From positions 1-64,000 of the forward strand of contig NZ_SWJE01000011.1 of assembly GCF_005144415.1 (NCBI RefSeq): a DNA stretch of 64,000 nt, read 5' to 3'. The notes beneath the pieces were generated by a model. The model searched no databases, had not been told where the DNA came from, and was given only the letters and a program-made list of their open reading frames with translations. The translations under genes and the position numbers were made by a program. The DNA comes from Trinickia terrae (GTDB lineage Bacteria > Pseudomonadota > Gammaproteobacteria > Burkholderiales > Burkholderiaceae). Below, in pieces: positions 35,990-44,169 of this stretch (its first letter is position 1; every line of letters starts with the position of its first letter).

Positions 35990-37468
35990 AGGTCTATCGC
36001 CAGGCGCCTCGCGATGATGTTCGCGCTGGTCGCCTTGTTCGTGTTCGCGCTCGTCGGCACGGCGTTGTTCCTGGTGCTGCGCACGCAGCTCGAGCACCAT
36101 CTGCGCGAATCGCTCGACGATCGCCGCGAGATCGCGCAACTGATCGTCACGCATTCGGTGACGCCCGAAAAATGGAAGATGGCGCGCGAGAAGCTCACCG
36201 ACATGACACCGCGCGACCGCAGCACGCAGTACTCGGTGGCGAGCTCCGATCCGCGTTTCCAGTACGGTCATCCCGTCACCGGAACTGTGCTCGCGGACTG
36301 GGGGCTCGGGTACCAGAAGATGCGGCCGGACGGCGGCGCAGCGGACATGCTCGTCAACACGATGACGATTCCCGCGAGCGGCGCGCGGCCGGAAGTGCAA
36401 TTGCAAGTGGCCGCGTCGTGCGCGCCGAATACGCGGACGCTGCGCGCGTTCGGCGTGGCGCTCGCCGCGCTGTGCGCGCTTGGCACGCTGGCGGTGCTGC
36501 TGCTCAGCCACTCGGTCGCGAAGCTGGGGCTCGCGCCGCTCGCGCGCCTCACGCGCGATGCACAGGCCGTGAGCCCGAACAACCGTTCGCAGCGGCTCGA
36601 CGCGCGCTCGCTGCCGCTCGAATTGAACGACCTCGCGAATGCGTTCAACGGCGCGCTCGAGCGGCTCGACGTCGCGTATGGGCGGCTGGAGTCGTTCAAC
36701 GCCGATGTCGCACACGAACTGCGCACGCCGGTCACGATCCTGATCGGCCAGACCGAAGTCGCGCTGACCGCGCGCAACCGCTCGATCGAAGATCTGCGCC
36801 ATACGCTGCAATCGAATCTCGAAGAGTTCGAGCGCATGCGCGGCATCATCAACGACATGCTGTTCCTCGCTCGCGCCGATCAGGGCGAGCGGGCGACGGG
36901 GCTCGTCGAGGTGTCGCTCGCAGCGGAGGTCGGGCGCACGCTCGACTATCTCGAGATTCCGTTCGACGAGGCGCAGGTGCGGGCGGTGTCGCACGGCGAT
37001 GCGCGCGCGCCGGTCAATACGTCGTTGTTCGGGCGCGCCTGCACGAACCTGCTGATGAACGCGCTGCAGCATTGCTCGCGCGACATGACGGCGACCGTCA
37101 CGATCGCGCGCTACGGCGAGCACGTGCGCATCTCGGTGGCCAACCCGGGCAAGCCGATCGATCCGGCCGCGCTGGGTCATCTGTTCGACCGCTTCTATCG
37201 TGTCGAAGCCTCGCGGACCAACAGCCGCGAAAACCACGGCCTGGGGCTCGCGATCGTCAAGGCAGTGGCGGAGATGCACGGCGGCACCGTGTTTGCGAGC
37301 AGCGCGAACGGCGTCAACACGTTCGGGTTTTCGGTGGCGGCGGGGCCGGATGCGCCGCGCGAGCCCGGACGCGACAAGAGCGGCAAGCGCGAAACCGCTG
37401 CACAGCCGCGCGCGGCGGCCGAACTCGCCGCGGCTGCTTCGGCCGGCGCGCGCGCTGCCGGGCGCTGA
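35984..37468 (+). CDS. Heavy-metal-type sensor histidine kinase (CusS/IrlS-like)
   Basis: A 494-residue kinase: membrane segment ~11-33, periplasmic ~34-152, second segment ~155-176, HAMP (~180-235), H-box with H244 (DVAHELRTPVTIL), then NLLMNALQH (N-box), a G1 box with Asp replaced (VANPGKPID, as is usual in CusS-like kinases), FDRFYRVEASR and GLGLAIVKAV. The C-terminal ~50 residues are an Ala/Arg tail beyond the domain. Only ATG 35984 has a ribosome binding site, which lies inside a hairpin. Confidence 0.9.
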   Translation: MNRSIARRLAMMFALVALFVFALVGTALFLVLRTQLEHHLRESLDDRREIAQLIVTHSVTPEKWKMAREKLTDMTPRDRSTQYSVASSDPRFQYGHPVTGTVLADWGLGYQKMRPDGGAADMLVNTMTIPASGARPEVQLQVAASCAPNTRTLRAFGVALAALCALGTLAVLLLSHSVAKLGLAPLARLTRDAQAVSPNNRSQRLDARSLPLELNDLANAFNGALERLDVAYGRLESFNADVAHELRTPVTILIGQTEVALTARNRSIEDLRHTLQSNLEEFERMRGIINDMLFLARADQGERATGLVEVSLAAEVGRTLDYLEIPFDEAQVRAVSHGDARAPVNTSLFGRACTNLLMNALQHCSRDMTATVTIARYGEHVRISVANPGKPIDPAALGHLFDRFYRVEASRTNSRENHGLGLAIVKAVAEMHGGTVFASSANGVNTFGFSVAAGPDAPREPGRDKSGKRETAAQPRAAAELAAAASAGARAAGR

Positions 37469-37494
37469 GGCTGACCGGCTTCAGCGCCAGCGCT

Positions 37495-39012
37495 TCATTT
37501 AAGCTCGAGCGAAACGAAGCTGCGCGTGTTGTCGCGCTGGATCAGCAGTGCGACTTCCTTCCCTGATTTTGCCGCCAGCGCCATGACTTGCCGCTGCGAA
37601 CGGACCGGCGTGCCGTTGAACGAGATGATGATGTCGCCGGGCTGGATCCCGGCGCTCACCGCGGCGCCCGAGACGCCATCCACCACCAGGCCGCTCGCGA
37701 GGCCATTCGCGCGCAATTCGGCTGCGCTCATCGGATGCGTGGTCAAGCCGAGGCGATCCGCCACGCTGGCGTCGCTTTGCCGTGGTCCGGCCTCGTCGTC
37801 GGCCACGGTGGCGCTCGTGCCGCCGCCGGTGCCGATCATGACCGTCATCGGCCGGCGATTGCGAATCACCTTGAGCGCGGCTTTCGCGCCGAGCTGCGGA
37901 TCGGTGAGACGGTCGGCGAGATCGACGGCGCGATCGACGGGCTGGTCGCCCACCTGCACGACCACGTCGCCCGGCCTCAGCCCGCTCGCGGCCGCCGGCG
38001 TGCCGGGCTCGACAGCCGTGACGAGCGCCCCCGCGGCTTGCTGCAGGCCGAACGCGCCGGCCAGCCCCGGGTCGACATCCTGCACATCGATGCCCAAGGC
38101 GCCGCGCGAGACTGTCGCCTTGCGCTGAGCCTGCATCTGGGCCTGCGTCTGCGCTTGGATCTGCGCCTGCACTTGCCCGCGCACCTTGTTCGCGAGGTTG
38201 ATCGGGATCGCGAAGGTCAGGCTCTGGTAGCGCTCGGTGTCGGCGTAGATCTGCTCGTGAATGCCGACCACTTCGCCCGCGCGATTGAAGACCGGTCCGC
38301 CCGAGTTGTCGGGATTGACCGAGACGTCGGTCTGGAAGAACGGAAAGCTGTTGCCGTCCTGCATCAGATGAGGGATGGCGCTGACGATGCCGACGGAGAC
38401 CGTGTTCTCGAAGCCGTAGGGCGAGCCGATCGCCAGCACCGGTTCACCGATGCGCACGCGCGACGAATCGCCAAGCTTGACGGTAGGCAGCTGCGCGGCG
38501 TTGATCTTGAGCACGGCGACGTCGGTTTGCAGGTCGGCGATGAGCGTCTTGGCCTTGTACCGGCGCTTGTCGGTCAGCGTGACCGTGACTTCCTCGGCCG
38601 AATCGACCACGTGGGCCGTGGTCAGGATGAGGCCGTCGGAACTGACGATGAAGCCAGATCCGCTGCCCGATATCGCGCGCGGTGGGCTGGCCAGCGCATC
38701 CACTCCCTGCGACAGCGCCATGCGCCTGAAGAACGCGATGAACGGGTCGTCGGTATCGATCGGGGCGGGCATCGGCGTTGGCGCCGACGCCTGCTGGTCC
38801 GCGGCGGCCGCGCTGATGTTGACCACGGCGGGGCCATAGCGCTCGACGATGGCGGGGTAGTCGACTTGCGCGGAAGCGTTGACGGCGGCGGCCGCGCGCG
38901 GCGGCGCAGCGCCGGCGGCGAAGGCTGTCGAATGCAGACAGGGGCATCCGGAGACGAGCAGAGCCAGCGCGGCTGCGTGGAGCCACGCGCGAGCGAGAGA
39001 CGAGCGAAACAC
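37495..39012 (-). CDS. HtrA/DegP-like periplasmic serine protease, altered oxyanion residue
   Basis: A 505-residue protein: signal peptide or lipoprotein-like N-terminus (~1-33, with SGCPC), trypsin-like domain (~50-275), a Gln/Ala-rich repeat linker (~279-297, QAQIQAQTQAQMQAQ), and two PDZ domains (~303-400 and ~420-505). The catalytic triad is H134 (TTAHVV), D164 (QTDVAVLKI) and S237. The active-site motif reads PDNSGG where HtrAs have PGNSGG, so the oxyanion-hole glycine is Asp. The GTG at 39012 is chosen for its GGAGG ribosome binding site. It is convergent with the kinase gene. Confidence 0.9.
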   Translation of the reverse strand: MFRSSLARAWLHAAALALLVSGCPCLHSTAFAAGAAPPRAAAAVNASAQVDYPAIVERYGPAVVNISAAAADQQASAPTPMPAPIDTDDPFIAFFRRMALSQGVDALASPPRAISGSGSGFIVSSDGLILTTAHVVDSAEEVTVTLTDKRRYKAKTLIADLQTDVAVLKINAAQLPTVKLGDSSRVRIGEPVLAIGSPYGFENTVSVGIVSAIPHLMQDGNSFPFFQTDVSVNPDNSGGPVFNRAGEVVGIHEQIYADTERYQSLTFAIPINLANKVRGQVQAQIQAQTQAQMQAQRKATVSRGALGIDVQDVDPGLAGAFGLQQAAGALVTAVEPGTPAAASGLRPGDVVVQVGDQPVDRAVDLADRLTDPQLGAKAALKVIRNRRPMTVMIGTGGGTSATVADDEAGPRQSDASVADRLGLTTHPMSAAELRANGLASGLVVDGVSGAAVSAGIQPGDIIISFNGTPVRSQRQVMALAAKSGKEVALLIQRDNTRSFVSLELK

Positions 39013-39161
39013 AGCGCACCTCCAAGGCGGTCGTATGCCGGGAGCCGGGCGCTCATGGGCGCCGGAGGGCTGGCAAGCACTGTTGGCTGCATTATTTCGC
39101 GCGCAACAAGCGGCGACTGTGATGTAGCACACCGTCGCGATGGAAAACGCAGCGCGCGCCG

Positions 39162-39953
39162 TCAGCGTTCACGCGCATCGGCGACGTGCACGGCGAAGCC
39201 GGCCTGCTCCGGCGCAATCTCGGGCCGCAGCGTGAGCGCCGGAATCTCGTACGCCCCCGCGTTTTGCCCGCGATACGGAATCGGCGCCGTGTGCAAAAGC
39301 GTGTCGAGACGCTCGCCGAGCGCGCCGGAAATCTCCGCATAGCGCGCGTCGTTCATGCGGCTCGTGCGATAGACCACGAACGGCGGCAGCACCTCGAAGC
39401 CGGGGTAGTAGAGGATGCCGTGCTGAATCGGAAACAGCACGTCGTCGATCGGGCCGTTGATGCCGCGCGGGCTGTAGTGCGATTCCCAGCCGCCCGTCGT
39501 CACGATCAGCATCGCGCGCTTGCCCGCCATCGTGCCTTCGCCGTAGCGGTCGCCCCAGTGCGAATCCGAGTGCTCGCCCACGCCGTAGGCGAAGCCGTAT
39601 GCGTAGACGCGCTCGACCCAGCCCTTCAGGATCGCCGGCATCGAGAACCACCACAGCGGGAACTGCAGGATCAGCGTGTCGGCCCACTTGAGCTTGTCCT
39701 GTTCGAGCGCAATGTCTTCACTTTGCAGGCCGTTCTCGAACGCATGCTTGGAGTCGAGCGACGGATGGAAGGGCGTATCGGTTGGGCGCTCCGTGATGTC
39801 GTTTTCGTCGAGTGTGGCTTTCCAGTTCATCGCGTACAGGTCGGATACCTGGACTTCATGTCCGGCTGCCTCGAGGCGCTTGACGGTGAAGTCCCTAAGC
39901 GAGCCGTTCAGCGACGTGGGTTCGGGGTGGGCGTAGACGATCAGGACATTCAT
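39162..39953 (-). CDS. Flavodoxin-fold NAD(P)H:quinone oxidoreductase
   Basis: A 263-residue flavoprotein of the NQO1/MdaB/KefF type: N-terminal phosphate loop (VLIVYAHPEPTSLNGSL), FMN/FAD-binding FPLWWFSMPAILKGWVERV, and the VTTGGWESHYSPRG block. These enzymes reduce quinones, often by two electrons as an antioxidant function. It is divergent from a LysR gene, with 85 bp and a LysR-type operator between, so it is the probable target of that regulator. Confidence 0.88.
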   Translation of the reverse strand: MNVLIVYAHPEPTSLNGSLRDFTVKRLEAAGHEVQVSDLYAMNWKATLDENDITERPTDTPFHPSLDSKHAFENGLQSEDIALEQDKLKWADTLILQFPLWWFSMPAILKGWVERVYAYGFAYGVGEHSDSHWGDRYGEGTMAGKRAMLIVTTGGWESHYSPRGINGPIDDVLFPIQHGILYYPGFEVLPPFVVYRTSRMNDARYAEISGALGERLDTLLHTAPIPYRGQNAGAYEIPALTLRPEIAPEQAGFAVHVADARER

Positions 39954-40002
39954 GCTTCACTCTCCAAGGCAAGGAGAAAGCAGGATAGGGTCCGGCAAGG
40001 TA

Positions 40003-40024
40003 TATTGGAAATGAATTACCAATA
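40003..40024. promoter_or_regulatory. LysR-type operator between divergent genes
   Basis: Inverted repeat TATTGG (40003-40008) and CCAATA (40019-40024) with a 10-bp spacer, including the ATT-N-AAT style of LysR boxes, centred between the quinone reductase and the LysR gene. Confidence 0.6.
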
Positions 40025-40038
40025 TTCCAGGTATTGCC

Positions 40039-40932
40039 ATGAATAATCTCAGACGGCTCGACCTCAACCTGCTGGTCACGCTCGATGTCCTGCTTTCGGA
40101 GCACAACGTGACGCGCGCGGCGGAGCGCCTGAACTTTTCGCAGCCGTCGGTGAGCGTCCATCTCGCCAAGCTCAGGGATATCTTCGGCGACCCGCTGCTG
40201 CTGCCGGGGCCGCGCGGCATGCGGCCGACCGCGCGGGCCGAGGCGCTGCGCGAGCCGTTGCGGCAGGCGCTCGAAGCGCTGGAGCTGGCGGTGTCGCCGG
40301 CCGATGCATTCGATCCGGCGGAGGCCGAGAACACCTGGCGCGTCGCCGCGACCGACTATGGCGAATCGACGATCGTGCTGCCGGCGCTGCACCGGCTGCG
40401 CACGGCGGCGCCGCGCTCACGGCTTGCGGTGCTCGAGCTCGTTCCGCCGCGCATTGCAAAGCAGGCGGAGCGGGGCGAGATCGACCTGGCGTTCCATATC
40501 ACGAGCGATGCGCCGCCGGGCTTGCGCAGCCGGCCGCTGTTCAAGGAGCGGTACGTGCTCGTGGGGCGCGCCGGGCATCCGCGCTTGAAGCGGCGGCCGA
40601 CGCTCGCGCAATTCTGCGCGCTCGAGCATGTGATCGTGTCGCCGGACGGCGGCGGGTTTTTGGGCGTCACGGATCAAGCGCTTGCCGCGGCGGGGCTTGC
40701 GCGCCGGGTCGCGCTGTCGGTGCCGCATTTCCTGTTCGTCATGTCGGTGCTCGCGAGCAGCGATCTTGTCGCGATGCTGCCTTCGCGCCTCGTGCGGGAT
40801 GTCGGCGCGCTGCAGGTGGTCGAGCCGCCTGTGGAGGTGCCGGGGTATGAGATGGCGATGCTTTGGCATGAGCGCTCGCATCGCGATCCGGCGCATCAGT
40901 GGCTGCGGGAGTGCATCGCGGATGCGGTGTGA
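40039..40932 (+). CDS. LysR-family transcriptional regulator
   Basis: A 297-residue regulator: winged helix (about 5-65: LRRLDLNLLVTLDVLLSEHNVTRAAERLNFSQPSVSVHLAKLRDIFGDPL, broken here only by my description) and a periplasmic-binding-like effector domain (~90-290). The N-terminus NNLRRLDLNLL places it in the NodD/LinR-like branch. It probably activates the divergent quinone reductase gene in response to a quinone or aromatic compound. Confidence 0.9.
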   Translation: MNNLRRLDLNLLVTLDVLLSEHNVTRAAERLNFSQPSVSVHLAKLRDIFGDPLLLPGPRGMRPTARAEALREPLRQALEALELAVSPADAFDPAEAENTWRVAATDYGESTIVLPALHRLRTAAPRSRLAVLELVPPRIAKQAERGEIDLAFHITSDAPPGLRSRPLFKERYVLVGRAGHPRLKRRPTLAQFCALEHVIVSPDGGGFLGVTDQALAAAGLARRVALSVPHFLFVMSVLASSDLVAMLPSRLVRDVGALQVVEPPVEVPGYEMAMLWHERSHRDPAHQWLRECIADAV

Positions 40933-41137
40933 GCGCGGGCGCTGTGCGCGACGCGCGCGGAGCAACGATGGGCTCGCTGCTTTATGCGGAGGTCGCGCAT
41001 GTGAACAACCGCGGAACGCGGGCCGCTGTCGCTGTCTCGGTAAGTCGTTTTTGTGGCCGTAAACGGCCATTCGACTCATCGGTCAAGACCGCCGCCAATC
41101 TCAGCTTTACACGTCGAATAAAACAGGAGTCTCGATC

Positions 41138-41490
41138 ATGTTGGACGATGCGGTCCTGTTGGCCATGCAGAAAAGCGTTTTGTGCTGGTTGGCTACCGTG
41201 GATGCGTTCGTCCAGAAGGGTTTCAAGCTCAAAGGCCGGGCAAGACTCGTTAAAAAAAGCGGACGGCGGTTTCGAAGCGTTTTCACAACCGCTGACGAAA
41301 ATGGCTGCGCCTCGGCACATCCGCACTCGTGAAACTGCTTGCGTCGAGGCTGGCAAGCCAAGCAACTGCTTAAGCCTGTTCAACGGATCTGCGAAAGATG
41401 TGAAGCCTCTGCCGCCAAACGACCGCGCACCTGCCACTGCCCCCGTGAATTCAAGGGATCCGGCAGGCTGGACCGTCGTGGACAATCTGG
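41138..41490 (+). pseudogene. Decayed PPOX-type flavoprotein gene
   Basis: The first 23 codons after a good ribosome binding site (CAGGAG) match PPOX-like proteins (SVLCWLATVD), then jump directly to a segment normally ~40 residues further on (FVQKGFKLKG), so the middle is deleted. After a run of seven As (41252-41258) the homologous reading (ADGGFEAFSQPLTKMAAPRHIR) continues only in another frame, i.e. a one-base shift. The C-terminal part (KPSNCLSLFNGS) is diverged. The literal frame stops after 64 codons. It is unrelated in position to the intact PPOX gene at 12609. Confidence 0.65.
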
Positions 41491-41777
41491 AATGATGTAT
41501 CCAATAAAAATATCTATGCCATTTGAGTGTTTTCTCGCTTCTGTCAATTAGTTTGACAGTGCCGATTGAACTGATGCACACGATTGCCAAATCGCTTATG
41601 CTTGACTATCGTGAAAAGCGGCTCTTCCATTTCATCCATCCATCCCGGCTATTAATCTTCAAGGCCGAATGCCGTAAATCAAGGGTAGGGTAGACCGTTC
41701 AGTAATGCAATTAAATATAAACATGCTGTTGCTCGATTTCGCCGCTTTGGGGATTTCTGACGCTCAGGAGAATATAG
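41491..41777. promoter_or_regulatory. AT-rich upstream region of the P450 gene
   Basis: This low-GC stretch contains a perfect inverted repeat CTGTCAA (41541-41547) and TTGACAG (41553-41559) with a 5-bp spacer, a plausible TetR-like operator, and an AT-rich patch with TATAAA near 41715 that may be the -10 region. CAGGAG lies nine bases before the P450 ATG. No gene is seen, apart from a doubtful 24-codon frame overlapping the P450 start. Confidence 0.5.
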
Positions 41778-43160
41778 ATGGACGTTGCCTCAGATGACAA
41801 TTCAATGAATTCGCTCAAATCCGATGCCCTTGATGCGCCGATTCCTCATGCGCCATGGCGCCTTCCCATCCTCGGACACAGCGTGCAGCTTTTCACGGAT
41901 CCGCTGCCGTTTGTCGAGAAGCTCGCGCAGATTGGCTCGCTGGTCCGAGTCGACCTGGGCCGGCTTCCCATGCTCCTGATAACGGATCCGGATCTGACCC
42001 ATCAGGTGCTGCAAGACAGCCGCACTTTCGACAAAGGCGGCCCGCTTACCGACAAGATGCGCGAATTGGCAAGCAACAGCTTGCTCACCAGCCGCTACGA
42101 CGACCACAAGGTTCAGCGCAAGCTGATGCAGCCTGCGTTTTCGCGGACACGCATCGCGGGCTACGCAAGCGAGATGAATCAGGCGATCGACGCCGTCATA
42201 GGCCACTGGCAAGAAGGCGACGTGGTTGAAATTACCGCTGCCTGTTACGAAATTGCGGCGCGCAGTGCGTCCCGCACCATGTTTGCCGCCAATGTGACGG
42301 GCGCTGCGACCGCCTCCGTGGTCGAGGACTTGACCACTTATCTTGGCGGCCTGTTCATCCGGCTGATGGTGCCTTCGCGTCTTATGCGTCTTCTGCCGAC
42401 CCCAGCCAACGTTCGATACAACGGGGCCATGCGTCGGCTGCACATGACGATCGACCGGATGATCGACGCGTACCGGCAGTCCGGCGTCGATCACGGCGAC
42501 CTTTTATCCATGATGCTCGCTGCACGTGACGAAAACGGAGAGCCGTGGACGCATAAGGAAATTCACGAACAGGTGCTGACCATGTTTCTCGCGGGAATCG
42601 AGACAACCGCGAGCGTCATGGGCTGGACGATTTATTTGATCTCCCAGCATCCGGATTTTGCCGAGCGAGTGGCGGCTCAAGTGATCGATACCGTGGGGGA
42701 CGCCGAGCCCCAGGCAGATCATTTTCCCAAGCTTTCGGAAATTCGTTGCGCCGTGATGGAGACGCTGCGGCTCTATCCGCCCGCTTGGCTGTCGACGCGT
42801 GTTGTAACGCGTGAAACGACGCTTGGAAAATATCGTCTGCGCGCAGGCGACGCTGTTGCTTACAGCCCGTACGTTCTACAGCGGAATCCCGCGCTGTTCG
42901 AGGCACCGGAGCGGTTCGCACCGGAACGGTGGCTGCCGGAAAACGCAAAGTCAATGTCGAGCCGTTCTTTCATCCCATTCGGCGGCGGTGTATTCAAATG
43001 CATCGGCGATCAGTTTGGAGTAATGGAAGTGACACTGACGCTGGCAAAAATCCTCTCTCGATGGCGATTGTCTCCAGTCACGAAAGATCGCGTTCGACCG
43101 GTACCACGTCGGGCGCTCCTGGCGCCAAATAAGTTCGAAATACGGCTGGCGGCACGTTAG
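41778..43160 (+). CDS. Cytochrome P450
   Basis: A 460-residue soluble P450. Motifs: I-helix AGIETT (272-277), ExxR as ETLR (328-331), PERF (377-380) and the heme loop FGGGVFKCIG (401-410) with thiolate ligand C408. Overall it looks most like bacterial terpene oxygenases (pentalenene-oxygenase and epi-isozizaene-oxygenase type), a judgement from general sequence look only. No redox partner genes are adjacent. GC content and codon use are clearly lower/looser than in the flanking Tad and RND genes, suggesting acquisition. It is followed 49 bp later by a UbiA-family gene, probably in one operon. Confidence 0.92.
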   Translation: MDVASDDNSMNSLKSDALDAPIPHAPWRLPILGHSVQLFTDPLPFVEKLAQIGSLVRVDLGRLPMLLITDPDLTHQVLQDSRTFDKGGPLTDKMRELASNSLLTSRYDDHKVQRKLMQPAFSRTRIAGYASEMNQAIDAVIGHWQEGDVVEITAACYEIAARSASRTMFAANVTGAATASVVEDLTTYLGGLFIRLMVPSRLMRLLPTPANVRYNGAMRRLHMTIDRMIDAYRQSGVDHGDLLSMMLAARDENGEPWTHKEIHEQVLTMFLAGIETTASVMGWTIYLISQHPDFAERVAAQVIDTVGDAEPQADHFPKLSEIRCAVMETLRLYPPAWLSTRVVTRETTLGKYRLRAGDAVAYSPYVLQRNPALFEAPERFAPERWLPENAKSMSSRSFIPFGGGVFKCIGDQFGVMEVTLTLAKILSRWRLSPVTKDRVRPVPRRALLAPNKFEIRLAAR

Positions 43161-43209
43161 CGCGCAGTTCGAGCGTGTCTGTGATCGACGATCAGCACAA
43201 GAAAATGCC

Positions 43210-44133
43210 ATGCGAACCTCAAACCATCGTGAATCGATCCGTGCAACAAGGGAACAGACATTGACTGACCTGCTCAAGCAGATTCGCCTTGAGCTACGCA
43301 TTGCCTATCGTTTCGTCCGAAGCGATCTATGGACAACCATCTATCCGGGCGCAGCGGTATCGGTCTCGGCGCTGTTGCATGCTTCCGCGATCAATGCGGC
43401 CGAAGTCGAGCGTCTCCTTGTTGCGATCGTGCAAATTTGCCTTCTGTTTTATGGCGTAGCGCTTTCGGAGCAATGGCGAGCCGAAGAAGAGGATCGCCTG
43501 AACAAGCCTTGGCGGCCTCTCGCCGCCGGAATGGTGACATTGAGTCAGTTAAGAATTCGATGTTTCGCAATCTGGCTGACAATTCTGCTTCTTACATACG
43601 CGTTAGGAACAATCTGGTGGGCGGTCGCCGTTCTCACGGTATCGTTGTTGCACGCCCACCTTGGCTTGTCGCGCCAGTGGTGGGCAAAGAGCGTTTTGCC
43701 GCCATTGGCGCTGCTGAGCATGATGGCGGCGCAGTGGCAAGCCATGGCGCCAATGAGTTTCGAGATCTGGCGTTGGGGCGCCTGGATGCTGGGGATGACC
43801 GTCATGACGATCGCGGTCCAGGATCTGCGCGATCTCGACGGCGATCGTGCGGTAGGGCGGCGCACGTTTCCCATGGTATTCGGCGAAAGCTTCGCGCGCG
43901 TCTTGTTCGCGATTGCTTTCGTGTCTTTATTGCTGCCGGAATTCCTGCTTATGCGAGTTTCACGGCATACCCCACCGCAGGTCGACGTGTGTTTTATCGT
44001 TTCTGTTTTGCTGTCTTTGATCCTTGCATGGAGAGTGATCAATCGGCATGGACGCGCGGAAGATCATCGAACGTATCGAGTCTGGGAGTATTGGTTTGCA
44101 GCAATGTTCGTGAGTATGGGTTTCTGCATATAG
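43210..44133 (+). CDS. UbiA-superfamily membrane prenyltransferase or terpene cyclase
   Basis: A 307-residue membrane protein with about eight to nine predicted helices. The second Asp motif is canonical (QDLRDLDGDRAVGRRTFP, residues 204-221). The first, usually NDxxDxxxD, is changed to EQWRAEEED (87-95), leaving only D95 plus glutamates, followed by the family NKPWRPLAAG (98-107). UbiA proteins transfer prenyl groups to acceptors, but divergent members act as membrane terpene cyclases (fungal Fma-TC of fumagillin). Lying next to a P450 and no aromatic-acceptor genes, a cyclase role is plausible but not shown. Its GC is low like that of the P450. An alternative start is M1 only. Confidence 0.85.
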   Translation: MRTSNHRESIRATREQTLTDLLKQIRLELRIAYRFVRSDLWTTIYPGAAVSVSALLHASAINAAEVERLLVAIVQICLLFYGVALSEQWRAEEEDRLNKPWRPLAAGMVTLSQLRIRCFAIWLTILLLTYALGTIWWAVAVLTVSLLHAHLGLSRQWWAKSVLPPLALLSMMAAQWQAMAPMSFEIWRWGAWMLGMTVMTIAVQDLRDLDGDRAVGRRTFPMVFGESFARVLFAIAFVSLLLPEFLLMRVSRHTPPQVDVCFIVSVLLSLILAWRVINRHGRAEDHRTYRVWEYWFAAMFVSMGFCI

Positions 44134-44169
44134 GCTTGACACAATGTGATATCGGGGCAACAACGGCCG

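Noticed and set aside
41252-41258. A7 run as a programmed frameshift or phase-variation site
   Set aside because: The gene also lacks an internal ~40-residue segment, so decay is the simpler reading.
41723-41797. A 24-codon frame overlapping the P450 start, possible leader peptide
   Set aside because: Short, without its own ribosome binding site; could be chance.
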